From positions 1-64,000 of the forward strand of contig NZ_JAHDTF010000021.1 in the NCBI RefSeq assembly GCF_018531465.1: DNA of 64,000 nt, given 5' to 3'. Source of the stretch: Sphaerisporangium fuscum (lineage in GTDB: Bacteria; Actinomycetota; Actinomycetes; Streptosporangiales; Streptosporangiaceae). The notes under the pieces were generated by a model that did no database searches, had not been told where the DNA came from, and saw only the letters and a list, made by a program, of their open reading frames with translations. Made by a program: the position numbers and the translations under genes. This document shows positions 24,441-31,874 of this stretch, one piece after another (the stretch's first letter is position 1; each line of letters opens with the position of its first letter).

Positions 24441-25585
24441 GCGCCGACCCCCGCCGTGGCGAGCAGGGCCCGCATGCGCGACTCGGCGAGGCCCGGGTCG
24501 GGCAGCAGACCGGCCCGGTCGGCCAGCCGGAAGACCTCCGCGAGGTGGACGATCGAGCGCGCGGACTGCGCTCCGCCCACCATGGTGAACCCCTCCTGGT
24601 GCCCGGCCAGCCAGGCCAGGAAGACGATGCCCGTCTTGTAGTGGTACGTCGGCGCCTGGAATATCTTGCGCGACAGCGGCACGGTGGGCTCCAGGACGCT
24701 TCGATAGGCCGCGGTGTCACCGGCGTCCAGGGCCTGGAGGGCGCGGGAGGCCGCGGGGGCGATCGCGTCGAAGATCCCGAGCAGGGCGTCGCTGCCCGAC
24801 TCGATGAGCGAGGGGTAGTTGAAGTCGTCCCCGGTGTAGAGCCGCACCCCCGGCGGCAGGGCGGCGCGCAGCCGCACCTCGTGGCCGGCGTCGAGCAGCG
24901 AGACCTTGACGCCGTCGATCCGCGCGGCGTTGTCGCGGATCAGCGCCAGCAGCGACTCGGTGGCCGCCGCGACGTCACGGGACCCCCAGTAGCCGGCGAG
25001 CGCCGGGTCGAACATCTCGCCCAGCCAGTGCAGGATCACCGGGCGGTCCACCTCGGCGAGCAGCCGCCCGTACACCTCGTGGTAGTCCTCGGGCGTGCGG
25101 GCGAGGGCGGCGAGCTGCCGGCTGGCCATGATGATCACCCCGGCGCCGGCCGACTGGACCGTGTCGATCTGCTCGGCGTAGGCGGCGGTCACCTGGGCCA
25201 GGGAGGCGGCCTCCGCCGCGTGGTCGGTGCCCGCTCCGAAGGACACCAGCTCGGCCGGGTCGCCGAAGCCCTTGGCCTCGGCGGCCGTGCGCCGGATCAG
25301 CTCGCGCGTCGCGGCCCAGTCCAGGCCCATGTTGCGCTGGGCGGTGTCCATGGCGTCGGCGACGCGGAAACCGTACGACCACAGGTGCCGGCGGAAGCGG
25401 AGCGTCGCCTCCCAGTCGACGGCGGCCGGCGCGCCGGGGGTGTTGTCGCCGAGCGGGTCGGCCACGACGTGCGCGGCGGCGTAGGCGACGCGCGCGCGGG
25501 GCGGCCCGGACGGGCGCGGCCAGTCGACCGGCTCCCGCGGCTCGTACGCCGCGAGGCGCCCGTCCGGCGTGGGCAGCGTGATCAA
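24437..25585 (-). CDS. DUF993 family, dihydrodipicolinate-synthase-like
   Basis: 382 residues. The sequence AYAAAHVVADPLGD..., SYGFRVADAMDTAQRNMGLDW, PVILHWLGEMFDPALAGYWG, GVKVSLLDAGHEVRLR and YTGDDFNYPSLIESGSDALLGIFDAI is characteristic of DUF993, a divergent Schiff-base aldolase-like TIM barrel; GVKVS holds the expected lysine. It starts at TTG, backed by a strong AAGGAGG four bases upstream. It lies 28 bases after the oxidoreductase gene and overlaps the isomerase, forming one operon. A retro-aldol step in sugar breakdown is inferred. Confidence 0.8.
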   Translation of the reverse strand: MITLPTPDGRLAAYEPREPVDWPRPSGPPRARVAYAAAHVVADPLGDNTPGAPAAVDWEATLRFRRHLWSYGFRVADAMDTAQRNMGLDWAATRELIRRTAAEAKGFGDPAELVSFGAGTDHAAEAASLAQVTAAYAEQIDTVQSAGAGVIIMASRQLAALARTPEDYHEVYGRLLAEVDRPVILHWLGEMFDPALAGYWGSRDVAAATESLLALIRDNAARIDGVKVSLLDAGHEVRLRAALPPGVRLYTGDDFNYPSLIESGSDALLGIFDAIAPAASRALQALDAGDTAAYRSVLEPTVPLSRKIFQAPTYHYKTGIVFLAWLAGHQEGFTMVGGAQSARSIVHLAEVFRLADRAGLLPDPGLAESRMRALLATAGVGA

Positions 25586-25613
25586 GGAGCCTCCTTCCCG
25601 CCGTTGGAAGCGA

Positions 25614-26765
25614 TCACAGGACGATCTCCGTGAGCTCGACGCGGCGGCCTTCGGCGGAGGAGCGCAACCCGCCCTCGGCGAGCTGGACGCCCCGCGCCGC
25701 GGCCAGGAAGTCGTACGGGAAGGGGGTGTCCTCGACCACGGAGCGCACGAACATCTCCCACTGGACCTTGAAGCCGTTGTCGAACTCCTCGTTGTCCGGG
25801 ACCTCCTGCCAGTCGTCCCGGAAGGAGTGCGTGAGCGGAAGGTCGGGGTTCCAGACGGGCTTCGGGGTGGCCGCGCGGTGCTGGATCCTGCAACCGCGCA
25901 GGCCGGCGACCGCGCTGCCGTGCGTCCCGTCCACCTGGAACTCCACCAGCTCGTCCCGGTTGACCCGGACGCACCAGGAGGAGTTGATCTGCGCGACCAC
26001 GCCCCCGGCCAGCTCGAAGATCCCGTACGCGGCGTCGTCGGCCGTGGCCTCGTACGCCCGCCCCGCCTCGTCCACCCGCCGCGGGACGTGGGTGGCGACC
26101 CGCGCGGTGACGGCCTCGACCCGGCCGAAGATGTTCTCCAGCACGTACGACCAGTGGCAGAACATGTCGAGGGTGATGCCGCCGCCCTCCTCGGCGCGGT
26201 AGTTCCACGACGGCCGCTGCGCCGGCTGCCAGTCGCCTTCGAAGACCCAGTAGCCGAACTCGCCGCGCACCGACAGGATCCGCCCGAAGAAGCCGCCGTC
26301 GACCAGACGCCTGAGCTTGAGCAGGCCCGGCAGGAAGAGCTTGTCCTGCACGACGCCGTTGTGAACGCCGGCCCGCCGGGCGAGACGGGCGAGCTCGACG
26401 GCCTGGTCGAGGTTCTCGGCCGTCGGTTTCTCGGCGTAGACGTGCTTGCCCGCCTCCAGGGCCAGGCTGACGGCGCCGACGCGGGCCGAGGTGACCTGGG
26501 CGTCGAAGTACACCTGGTTGTCCGGGTCGCGCAGGGCGCCGGCGAGGTCGGTGGTCCAGGACTTGACGTTGTGCCGCTCGCAGATGTCGCGCAGCTTGGC
26601 GTCGTTGCGGCCGACCAGGACGGGCTCGAGCAGCACGCGGTCGCCGCCGGACAGCGCCACCCCGCCCTGCTCGTTGATCGCCAGGACCGAACGGACCAGA
26701 TGCTGGCGATAGCCCATGCGGCCGGTCACGCCGTTCATGACAACGCCGAGGGTCCGTGTCGTCAC
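25614..26765 (-). CDS. Gfo/Idh/MocA-family oxidoreductase
   Basis: 383-residue NAD(P)-dependent sugar dehydrogenase. The N-terminal Rossmann region begins TTRTLGVVMNGVTGRMGYRQH. The family motif HVYAEKPTAENLDQAVELA contains the catalytic-region Lys of EKP (~120). DMFCHWSYVL and the C-terminal beta-sheet domain complete the fold. It starts at GTG 26765 with CAGGAG upstream. It is the first gene of the LacI-controlled operon and would oxidise the substrate before aldol cleavage. The substrate (inositol-like or sugar acid) is not determined. Confidence 0.88.
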   Translation of the reverse strand: MTTRTLGVVMNGVTGRMGYRQHLVRSVLAINEQGGVALSGGDRVLLEPVLVGRNDAKLRDICERHNVKSWTTDLAGALRDPDNQVYFDAQVTSARVGAVSLALEAGKHVYAEKPTAENLDQAVELARLARRAGVHNGVVQDKLFLPGLLKLRRLVDGGFFGRILSVRGEFGYWVFEGDWQPAQRPSWNYRAEEGGGITLDMFCHWSYVLENIFGRVEAVTARVATHVPRRVDEAGRAYEATADDAAYGIFELAGGVVAQINSSWCVRVNRDELVEFQVDGTHGSAVAGLRGCRIQHRAATPKPVWNPDLPLTHSFRDDWQEVPDNEEFDNGFKVQWEMFVRSVVEDTPFPYDFLAAARGVQLAEGGLRSSAEGRRVELTEIVL

Positions 26766-26802
26766 CTGTGGGTCTCCTGTTCTGTAGTGGTGGAAGCCGC
26801 CG

Positions 26803-26865
26803 CTAGCAGGCGGCCGAACCCGCGCCGGGCAGCACGCGATCGGGGCCGGGGCCGGGGGTCGCCAT
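26803..26865 (-). CDS. 20-residue leader ORF of the sugar operon
   Basis: ATG at 26865 follows a perfect AAGGAGG (26872-26878) with 6-base spacing, the best ribosome site of the operon. It encodes MATPGPGPDRVLPGAGSAAC and stops 37 bases before the GTG of the oxidoreductase. It lies between the operators and the first enzyme gene. It may be a leader peptide that aids or attenuates expression. No homologue is recognised. Confidence 0.45.
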   Translation of the reverse strand: MATPGPGPDRVLPGAGSAAC

Positions 26866-26899
26866 GACGCGCCTCCTTCTCGCGCCTTCCGCGGGCCGG

Positions 26900-26949
26900 G
26901 AAAGCGCTTTCTGCAGCTTGATCGGAAAGCGCATTCTGAAAGCGCTTTC
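26900..26949. promoter_or_regulatory. three LacI-type operators
   Basis: GAAAGCGCTTTC occurs perfectly at 26900-26911 and 26938-26949, with a one-mismatch copy GAAAGCGCATTC at 26925-26936. The central CG palindrome is the hallmark of LacI/GalR-family operators. The sites lie between the sugar operon and the divergent lacI-type gene, consistent with repression of both. Adjacent centres are 25 and 13 bases apart. Confidence 0.85.
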
Positions 26950-27005
26950 TGGGCGCTACCATAAGTTTGATCTCGAGTACCGGTCAAGGGGCATGGTGAA
27001 CCGCA

Positions 27006-28037
27006 GTGCGCGAACGGCCGCAGGTGACCTTGGACGACGTGGCGCAGGAGGCCGGGGTGTCGGCCGCGACGGCGTCCCGGGTGCTCAACGGCGCCACCCA
27101 CGTCCGCGCCGACCTGCGTGACCGCGTCCTCACCGCCGCCGACCGGCTGGCGTACACACCGAACGCCCATGCCCAGGCCCTCGCCCGCGCGTCCAGCCGG
27201 GCGGTGGGCGTGATCTGCCACGACATCGGCGACCCGTACTTCGCCGGCATCGCGCGGGGCGTCGTCCGGGCCGCCGACGAGGAGGGCCTGCAAGTGATGC
27301 TGGGCAGCACGTTCCGCGACCCCGGGCGCGAGGCGTCCTACGTCTCCACCATGCGCGGGCAGCGCGTACGGGCGATCCTGCTCATCGGGTCGGGATTCGA
27401 GGACCGTGCCTGGCAGCGGGCCATGCGGCGGGAGCTCGCCCTCTACACCGCCGCGGGCGGCCGGGTGGCGGCCGTGAGCCGGCACCCGGGGCTGCGCGTC
27501 GACGCCGTCCTTCCCGAGAACCGCGCCGGAGGCGCCGCCCTCGCCCGCGCCCTGCTCGGCCTCGGGCATCGCGAATTCGCCGTCCTGACCGGGCCTGCCT
27601 CGCTGACCACGGTGACCGACCGCCTCGGCGGGTTCCAGGAGGCGCTCGCCGAGGCCGGCGTCACGATCGCCCCCGACCAGATCGTCGAGGGCGCCTTCAG
27701 CCGGGACGGCGGATACGACGCGGCCACCGAACTGCTCCGGAGAGGCCTGCGCGCGACGTGCGTCTTCGCGCTGACCGACGTCATGGCGGTCGGCGCGCTC
27801 ACCGCCCTGCGTGAGCACGGTCTGACCGTACCCGGCGAGGTGTCGCTGGCGGGCTTCGACGACATCCCGGTCGTCGCCGACCTCGTGCCCCCGCTGACCA
27901 CCGTCCGCCTCCCGCTGGAGGAGCTCGGCAGACGCGTGATGGCCATGGCGTTGCGCCCGGCGGGGCCGCGCAGCCGGGTCGAGCGCGTCACGGGCGAGGT
28001 CGTCCTCCGCGCCAGCACCGCTCCCCGGCCGGGGTGA
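27006..28037 (+). CDS. LacI-family transcriptional regulator
   Basis: 343 residues. The N-terminal helix-turn-helix is VTLDDVAQEAGVSAATASRVLNGATHVRADLRDRVLTAADRLAYTPN, followed by the hinge helix AQALARASS and a periplasmic-binding-protein-like sensor domain (GVICHDIGDPYFAGIARG, GGFQEALAEAGV, FALTDVMAVGAL, VPGEVSLAGFDDI). It is divergent from the oxidoreductase/DUF993/isomerase operon and almost certainly represses it through the three operators between them. The inducer is probably the operon's substrate. Start GTG is at 27006. Confidence 0.92.
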   Translation: MRERPQVTLDDVAQEAGVSAATASRVLNGATHVRADLRDRVLTAADRLAYTPNAHAQALARASSRAVGVICHDIGDPYFAGIARGVVRAADEEGLQVMLGSTFRDPGREASYVSTMRGQRVRAILLIGSGFEDRAWQRAMRRELALYTAAGGRVAAVSRHPGLRVDAVLPENRAGGAALARALLGLGHREFAVLTGPASLTTVTDRLGGFQEALAEAGVTIAPDQIVEGAFSRDGGYDAATELLRRGLRATCVFALTDVMAVGALTALREHGLTVPGEVSLAGFDDIPVVADLVPPLTTVRLPLEELGRRVMAMALRPAGPRSRVERVTGEVVLRASTAPRPG

Positions 28038-28053
28038 GATTCACCTTTCCGGT

Positions 28054-28081
28054 TTGCGCTTGGGGAGATCGACGGTAAGGT
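28054..28081 (+). promoter_or_regulatory. candidate promoter of the initiator tRNA
   Basis: TTGCGC (28054-28059) and TAAGGT (28076-28081) are spaced by 16 bases and end 12 bases before the tRNA 5' end. No other gene could use it. Confidence 0.4.
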
Positions 28082-28093
28082 AGGTCATGCCGA

Positions 28094-28167
28094 CGCGGGG
28101 TGGAGCAGCTCGGTAGCTCGCTGGGCTCATAACCCAGAGGTCGCAGGTTCAAATCCTGCCCCCGCTA
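28094..28167 (+). tRNA. initiator tRNA-fMet (CAT)
   Basis: A 74-base cloverleaf with acceptor strand CGCGGGG, anticodon arm CTGGGCTCATAACCCAG (anticodon CAT) and T-arm GCAGGTTCAAATCCTGC. The unpaired position 1/72 (C against T) and the three G-C pairs of the anticodon stem mark it as initiator rather than elongator tRNA-Met. No CCA is encoded after the discriminator A, so 3' processing by RNase Z and CCA addition are needed. Confidence 0.95.
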
Positions 28168-28174
28168 CTGAAAC

Positions 28175-28212
28175 GAGGCCCTGGTCTCCGAACCTTCGGA
28201 GACCAGGGCCTC
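28175..28212. terminator. perfect 18-bp hairpin shared by tRNA and RNase Z genes
   Basis: Arms 28175-28192 and 28195-28212 are perfectly complementary around a CC loop (GAGGCCCTGGTCTCCGAA and its complement). It lies between the tRNA (plus) and RNase Z (minus) genes, which are convergent, so it can terminate both. There is no long U-run, as is common in actinobacteria. Confidence 0.85.
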
Positions 28213-28224
28213 GGTCGTTCCTCG

Positions 28225-29151
28225 CTAGGCGTCGTGTCGACGGCGCGGTGGGACGGGGACGCGGGTGAGGTCCTCGGCCACCACGATGTCGCCGGCGAAG
28301 TGCCGCGCGGCCTGGACGCCGAACGTCTCCGGCTCGGCGTAGCGCTGGGAGAAGTGCGTGAGCACGAGGGTGCGCACCCCGCACTCCCGGGCCACGCACC
28401 CTGCCTGGCCCGCGGTCAGGTGCCCGAAGTCGTGCGCCAGACCGGCGTCCTCGTCCAGGAACGTCGACTCGATCACCAGCAGGTCGGCGCCGTCGGCGAC
28501 GGTGAACACGCCCTCGCACAGCCGGGTGTCCATCACGAACGCGAACCGCTGCCCGCGCCGGACCTCGCTGACCTCCTCCAGCGTCACCGTGCGCCCGGCG
28601 GCGCGGATGCGGCCCTCCCGTTGCAGCTCGCCCACGCGAGGCCCGGTGACGCCGAGGGCGGCGAGCCGGTCGGGCAGCATCCGGCGGCCGTCCGGCTCGG
28701 CCAGCCGGTAGCCGAACGTCTGGATGGCGTGCTCCAGCGGGTGCGCCTCGATCCGCCCGAAGGCCCCCTCGGCGATCACACCGGGCTCCTGGACGGGCTG
28801 CGCGACGACCGTCGCCGCCTCGTGGTACGAGCTGGCGTGCCGCAGGCGGGAGAAGTATTCGGCGCCGGAGCCGGGGAAGTGCGCGTACACGGCGTGCGGC
28901 ACCCGGTCGAGCGAGATGCGCTGGATGACGCCGGGCAGGCCCAGGCAGTGGTCACCGTGGAAGTGGCTCACCAGGATCCGGTTGACGTCGCTCGCCGCCA
29001 CCCCGGCGAGGATCATCTGCCGCTGCGTGCCCTCACCCGGGTCGAACAGCAGCCCGGTGCCGTCCCACCGCAGGAAGTACCCGTTGTGGTTGCGACGCCG
29101 GGTGGGCGTCTGGCTTCCGGTGCCGAGAACGACGAGCTCACGCGAGGACAC
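28225..29151 (-). CDS. rnz: ribonuclease Z
   Basis: 308-residue metallo-beta-lactamase-fold endonuclease that cuts tRNA precursors after the discriminator base. It has the zinc motif SHFHGDHCLGLPG (~63-75), further ligands in SSYHEA-type and HDFGHLTAGQ segments, and TLVLTHFSQRY near the end. The start LVVLGTGSQTPTRRRNHNGYFLRWDG is typical of the RNase Z/ElaC family. It is placed convergent to a CCA-less initiator tRNA. It lies 36 bases downstream of the hydrolase gene and probably belongs to that transcript. GTG start. Confidence 0.9.
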   Translation of the reverse strand: MSSRELVVLGTGSQTPTRRRNHNGYFLRWDGTGLLFDPGEGTQRQMILAGVAASDVNRILVSHFHGDHCLGLPGVIQRISLDRVPHAVYAHFPGSGAEYFSRLRHASSYHEAATVVAQPVQEPGVIAEGAFGRIEAHPLEHAIQTFGYRLAEPDGRRMLPDRLAALGVTGPRVGELQREGRIRAAGRTVTLEEVSEVRRGQRFAFVMDTRLCEGVFTVADGADLLVIESTFLDEDAGLAHDFGHLTAGQAGCVARECGVRTLVLTHFSQRYAEPETFGVQAARHFAGDIVVAEDLTRVPVPPRRRHDA

Positions 29152-29187
29152 CTGCGCAGGATAGAACAGCGACGGTCCCTGCTCGTG

Positions 29188-30075
29188 TCAGAGGTGTTCG
29201 GCCAGGAAGCGGGTGGTCTCGGCGACGGCCCGGGTGACGTGGGGCTCGGTGTCGTAGAGGTCGATGTGGAGCTTGGCGTCGATCCAGGCGATCTTCTTGG
29301 GCTGGGACAGCCGCTTGTACACCTCCTCGGCGCCCTCCGGGGAGCAGATCCGGTCGACGACGCCGTGGACGATCAGGCCGGGCTTCGGGGAGAGGAAGTC
29401 GGCCCCGATCATGTTGTCCATGGTGATCAGCTCGCGCAGCGAGGCCCTGGTGATCTCGTTGACCCAGCTCTCCGCCGCCGACCGCTCGGTGCCGTAGTAC
29501 GCCTGCGGCTCGTCCCCCGGCATCGCGGCCTCCCCGGAGGCGGCCACCGCCGGGATGTACTCCACCTCGCCGCCCTGGTCCTGCCGTTCGAGCACCTCGG
29601 TGAAGGACGCCAGCGCCTGTTCGTACCCGGCGTCGGACATCCCCGACCGCATGGCGTACGGATTGTTGTACGCGCCCGCGATGCCCACGAAGACCTTGAC
29701 CCGGGGATCGAAGGCGGCCAGGCGCAGGGCGTAGCCCGCGCCCAGGCAGACGCCGACGGCACCGACGCGCGCGCCGTCCACCGATGGCAGCCCGCGCAGG
29801 TAGGAGACGGCGGCCCGCAGGTCGGCGAGCTTGCCCTGCGGGTCCTCGTGCCGCCGGGGCAGGCCGCCCGACTCGCCGAAGTTGCGGTGGTCGAAGGCGA
29901 GGGTGAGGTAGCCCTCGGCGGCCAGCCGGGCGGCGTACAGGCCCGTGACCTGCTCCTTGACTCCGGTGAGCGGCCCGGTGAAGACCAGCGCCGGGTGCGG
30001 GCCCGGCCCTTCCGGCACCCTGAGGTGCCCGGCGAGGGTGATGCCGTCGGCGGTGAACTCGACTCGATCGACCAT
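29188..30075 (-). CDS. dienelactone-hydrolase-like alpha/beta hydrolase
   Basis: 295-residue cytoplasmic hydrolase. The nucleophile elbow is GVCLGAGYALRLAA (Cys in place of Ser, near residue 110), as in dienelactone hydrolase. The acid is in HGVVDRICSPEG and the His in AKLHIDLYD. N-terminal VEFTADGITLAGHLRVPEG is typical of DLH-type or YcjY-like hydrolases. It lies 44 bases after the S9 peptidase gene, probably in the same operon. Its substrate (ester, thioester or amide) is unknown. The open frame runs upstream without support; ATG at 30075 is chosen from conservation. Confidence 0.8.
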   Translation of the reverse strand: MVDRVEFTADGITLAGHLRVPEGPGPHPALVFTGPLTGVKEQVTGLYAARLAAEGYLTLAFDHRNFGESGGLPRRHEDPQGKLADLRAAVSYLRGLPSVDGARVGAVGVCLGAGYALRLAAFDPRVKVFVGIAGAYNNPYAMRSGMSDAGYEQALASFTEVLERQDQGGEVEYIPAVAASGEAAMPGDEPQAYYGTERSAAESWVNEITRASLRELITMDNMIGADFLSPKPGLIVHGVVDRICSPEGAEEVYKRLSQPKKIAWIDAKLHIDLYDTEPHVTRAVAETTRFLAEHL

Positions 30076-30119
30076 GCGGCAAGTCAACCGCATCGGCGGC
30101 CGTCCCGTCCTCCAAGGGG

Positions 30120-31874
30120 TCACCGAGGATCGGCGGTCCACCGCCGCAGCCAGTGGACGACGGCCTCCATGAAGAGGATCTTGTTGTCCTTCCGGAGCGT
30201 CTCGTGGCCCTCGTCCTCGAACAGCAGGTAGCGGCACGGGACGCCGCGCGCGGTGGCGGCGGCGACGACCTGTTCGGCCTCGAAGACGGGCACGTTGGTG
30301 TCCTGGGCGCCGTGGACGACCAGCAACGGCGCGGCGAGCCGGTCGAAGGAGTGGATGGGCGACAGCGCCCGCAGCAGGTCGCGGTCGGCCACCGGGTCGC
30401 CGTACTCGCCGACGGCGGCCGCCGCGATCCACGGCTCGGTGTGCTCGTAGAAGGTGGCGAAGTCGGCCATCCCGCACACGTCCACCCCGGCGCGGAACAG
30501 TTCGGGGTAGGTGACCAGGGCCGCCAGGGTCAGGTAGCCGCCGTACGAGCGGCCCATGCACGCCACCCTGCCGGGGTCGGCCACCCCCGCCCGCACGACG
30601 TACTCCACGCAGTCGGCGACGTCGTCGATGGCGTTGAACCGCAGCGCGTGGTTGTCGGCGTCCTGGAAGGCCCGCCCGAACCCGGAGGAGCCGCGCACGT
30701 TGGGGGCGAAGACGCTGATGCCCGCCGCCAGGAGCCGCTGGAACAGCGGGCTGAACCCCGGGCGCTCCTGGCTCTCGGGCCCGCCGTGCAGGTAGATCAC
30801 GCACGGCGTCGGGGACGGGCCCGCCCGGTACAGCCAGCCGGTCAGCTCCAGGCCGTCCCTGGCCGGGAAGCGGACCAGCTCGGTCTCGATCTTCTCGGGA
30901 AGGGGGTCGTCCCCGGCCACGCGGCGGTAACGGCCGGTCGCGAGGTCGCAGACCAGCACGTGCGAGGGCGTGGCCGGCCCCTCCGCGGCCATGACGGCGA
31001 GGGTGCCGTCGTACGACACGCGGGCCGATCTGACCACGTCCGCCGGGGGCGGCGGGAGCGGCCGGACGCCGCCGTCGACGAGGTCGGCGACCTCCAGTTC
31101 GGAACGCCCGGCGATGTTCCACAGCAACAGGGCGAGGCGGCCGTCCAGGCTGAGGGAGAGCCCGGCCAGTTCGCCGTCGGGGCGTTCGGCGAGGACGCGG
31201 GGCGCTCCGCCGACCGGGATCTCGACCAGGGCGAGGCGGTCGCGGCCGGCGTCGGAGCGGACGTAGGCCACCTCGCCGTCCGGGGAGAGCACGCCGAGGT
31301 CGGTGGTCGGCGGCAGCAGCGGCCGTTCGTCCCCCGCCGGCAGGTCGGCGACGGACATCTCCCGCCTGCCCCTCGGGCCCTGGCGCAGCAGCACGCGGCT
31401 GTGGTCGCGGCTCACCGCGGCCGGCCACATGAGCGTCCCGGAGGCGACGGTCTCCCGGTGGCCCCGGGCGGCGTCGACGAGGACGGCCTCGGCCACGCCG
31501 GAGGGGGTCAGTTCGGCCACGAGCAGGGTCGCCCCCTGGCCGGTCCAGCGAATGAACGCCGCCGACCCCGCGAGGTCGTCGGCGGGCCCGGCAAGGAGGC
31601 GGTGGCCGGTGCCGTCCGGCCGCACGGCCCACACCTGGGTGTGCTCACCCCCGCCGGGCGCGACGAGGACGGCGAGCCACTCGCCGTCCGGCGACCACAG
31701 CACGTTCTCCACCGGCTCGGGCCCGGTGTCGATCACCTGGGCGGCGGCCGTGTCGTCGAGCAGGGATCGCACCCACACTCGGGGACGGCCGTCGCGGTCG
31801 CTGACGAAGGCGACGGCGGTGCCGTCGGGTGAAAGGGAGGGGAAGCGGCAGGTCCACGGAACGTCGACGGTCAT
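30120..31874 (-). CDS. S9 family peptidase (prolyl oligopeptidase-like)
   Basis: 584-residue soluble serine peptidase. The N-terminal ~330 residues form a beta-propeller with repeated SPDG motifs (FPSLSPDGTAVAFVSD, VLWSPDGEWLAVL). The C-terminal alpha/beta-hydrolase domain has CVIYLHGGPESQ, nucleophile GRSYGGY (Ser ~443), HGAQDTNVP and EDEGHETLR for the Asp and His. No signal peptide. Its ATG overlaps the asnB-like stop by ATGA and AAGGAGT lies directly upstream. In the NAGGN-type gene set a hydrolase usually accompanies the amidotransferase, so this peptidase may process or recycle the peptide product. Confidence 0.9.
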   Translation of the reverse strand: MTVDVPWTCRFPSLSPDGTAVAFVSDRDGRPRVWVRSLLDDTAAAQVIDTGPEPVENVLWSPDGEWLAVLVAPGGGEHTQVWAVRPDGTGHRLLAGPADDLAGSAAFIRWTGQGATLLVAELTPSGVAEAVLVDAARGHRETVASGTLMWPAAVSRDHSRVLLRQGPRGRREMSVADLPAGDERPLLPPTTDLGVLSPDGEVAYVRSDAGRDRLALVEIPVGGAPRVLAERPDGELAGLSLSLDGRLALLLWNIAGRSELEVADLVDGGVRPLPPPPADVVRSARVSYDGTLAVMAAEGPATPSHVLVCDLATGRYRRVAGDDPLPEKIETELVRFPARDGLELTGWLYRAGPSPTPCVIYLHGGPESQERPGFSPLFQRLLAAGISVFAPNVRGSSGFGRAFQDADNHALRFNAIDDVADCVEYVVRAGVADPGRVACMGRSYGGYLTLAALVTYPELFRAGVDVCGMADFATFYEHTEPWIAAAAVGEYGDPVADRDLLRALSPIHSFDRLAAPLLVVHGAQDTNVPVFEAEQVVAAATARGVPCRYLLFEDEGHETLRKDNKILFMEAVVHWLRRWTADPR

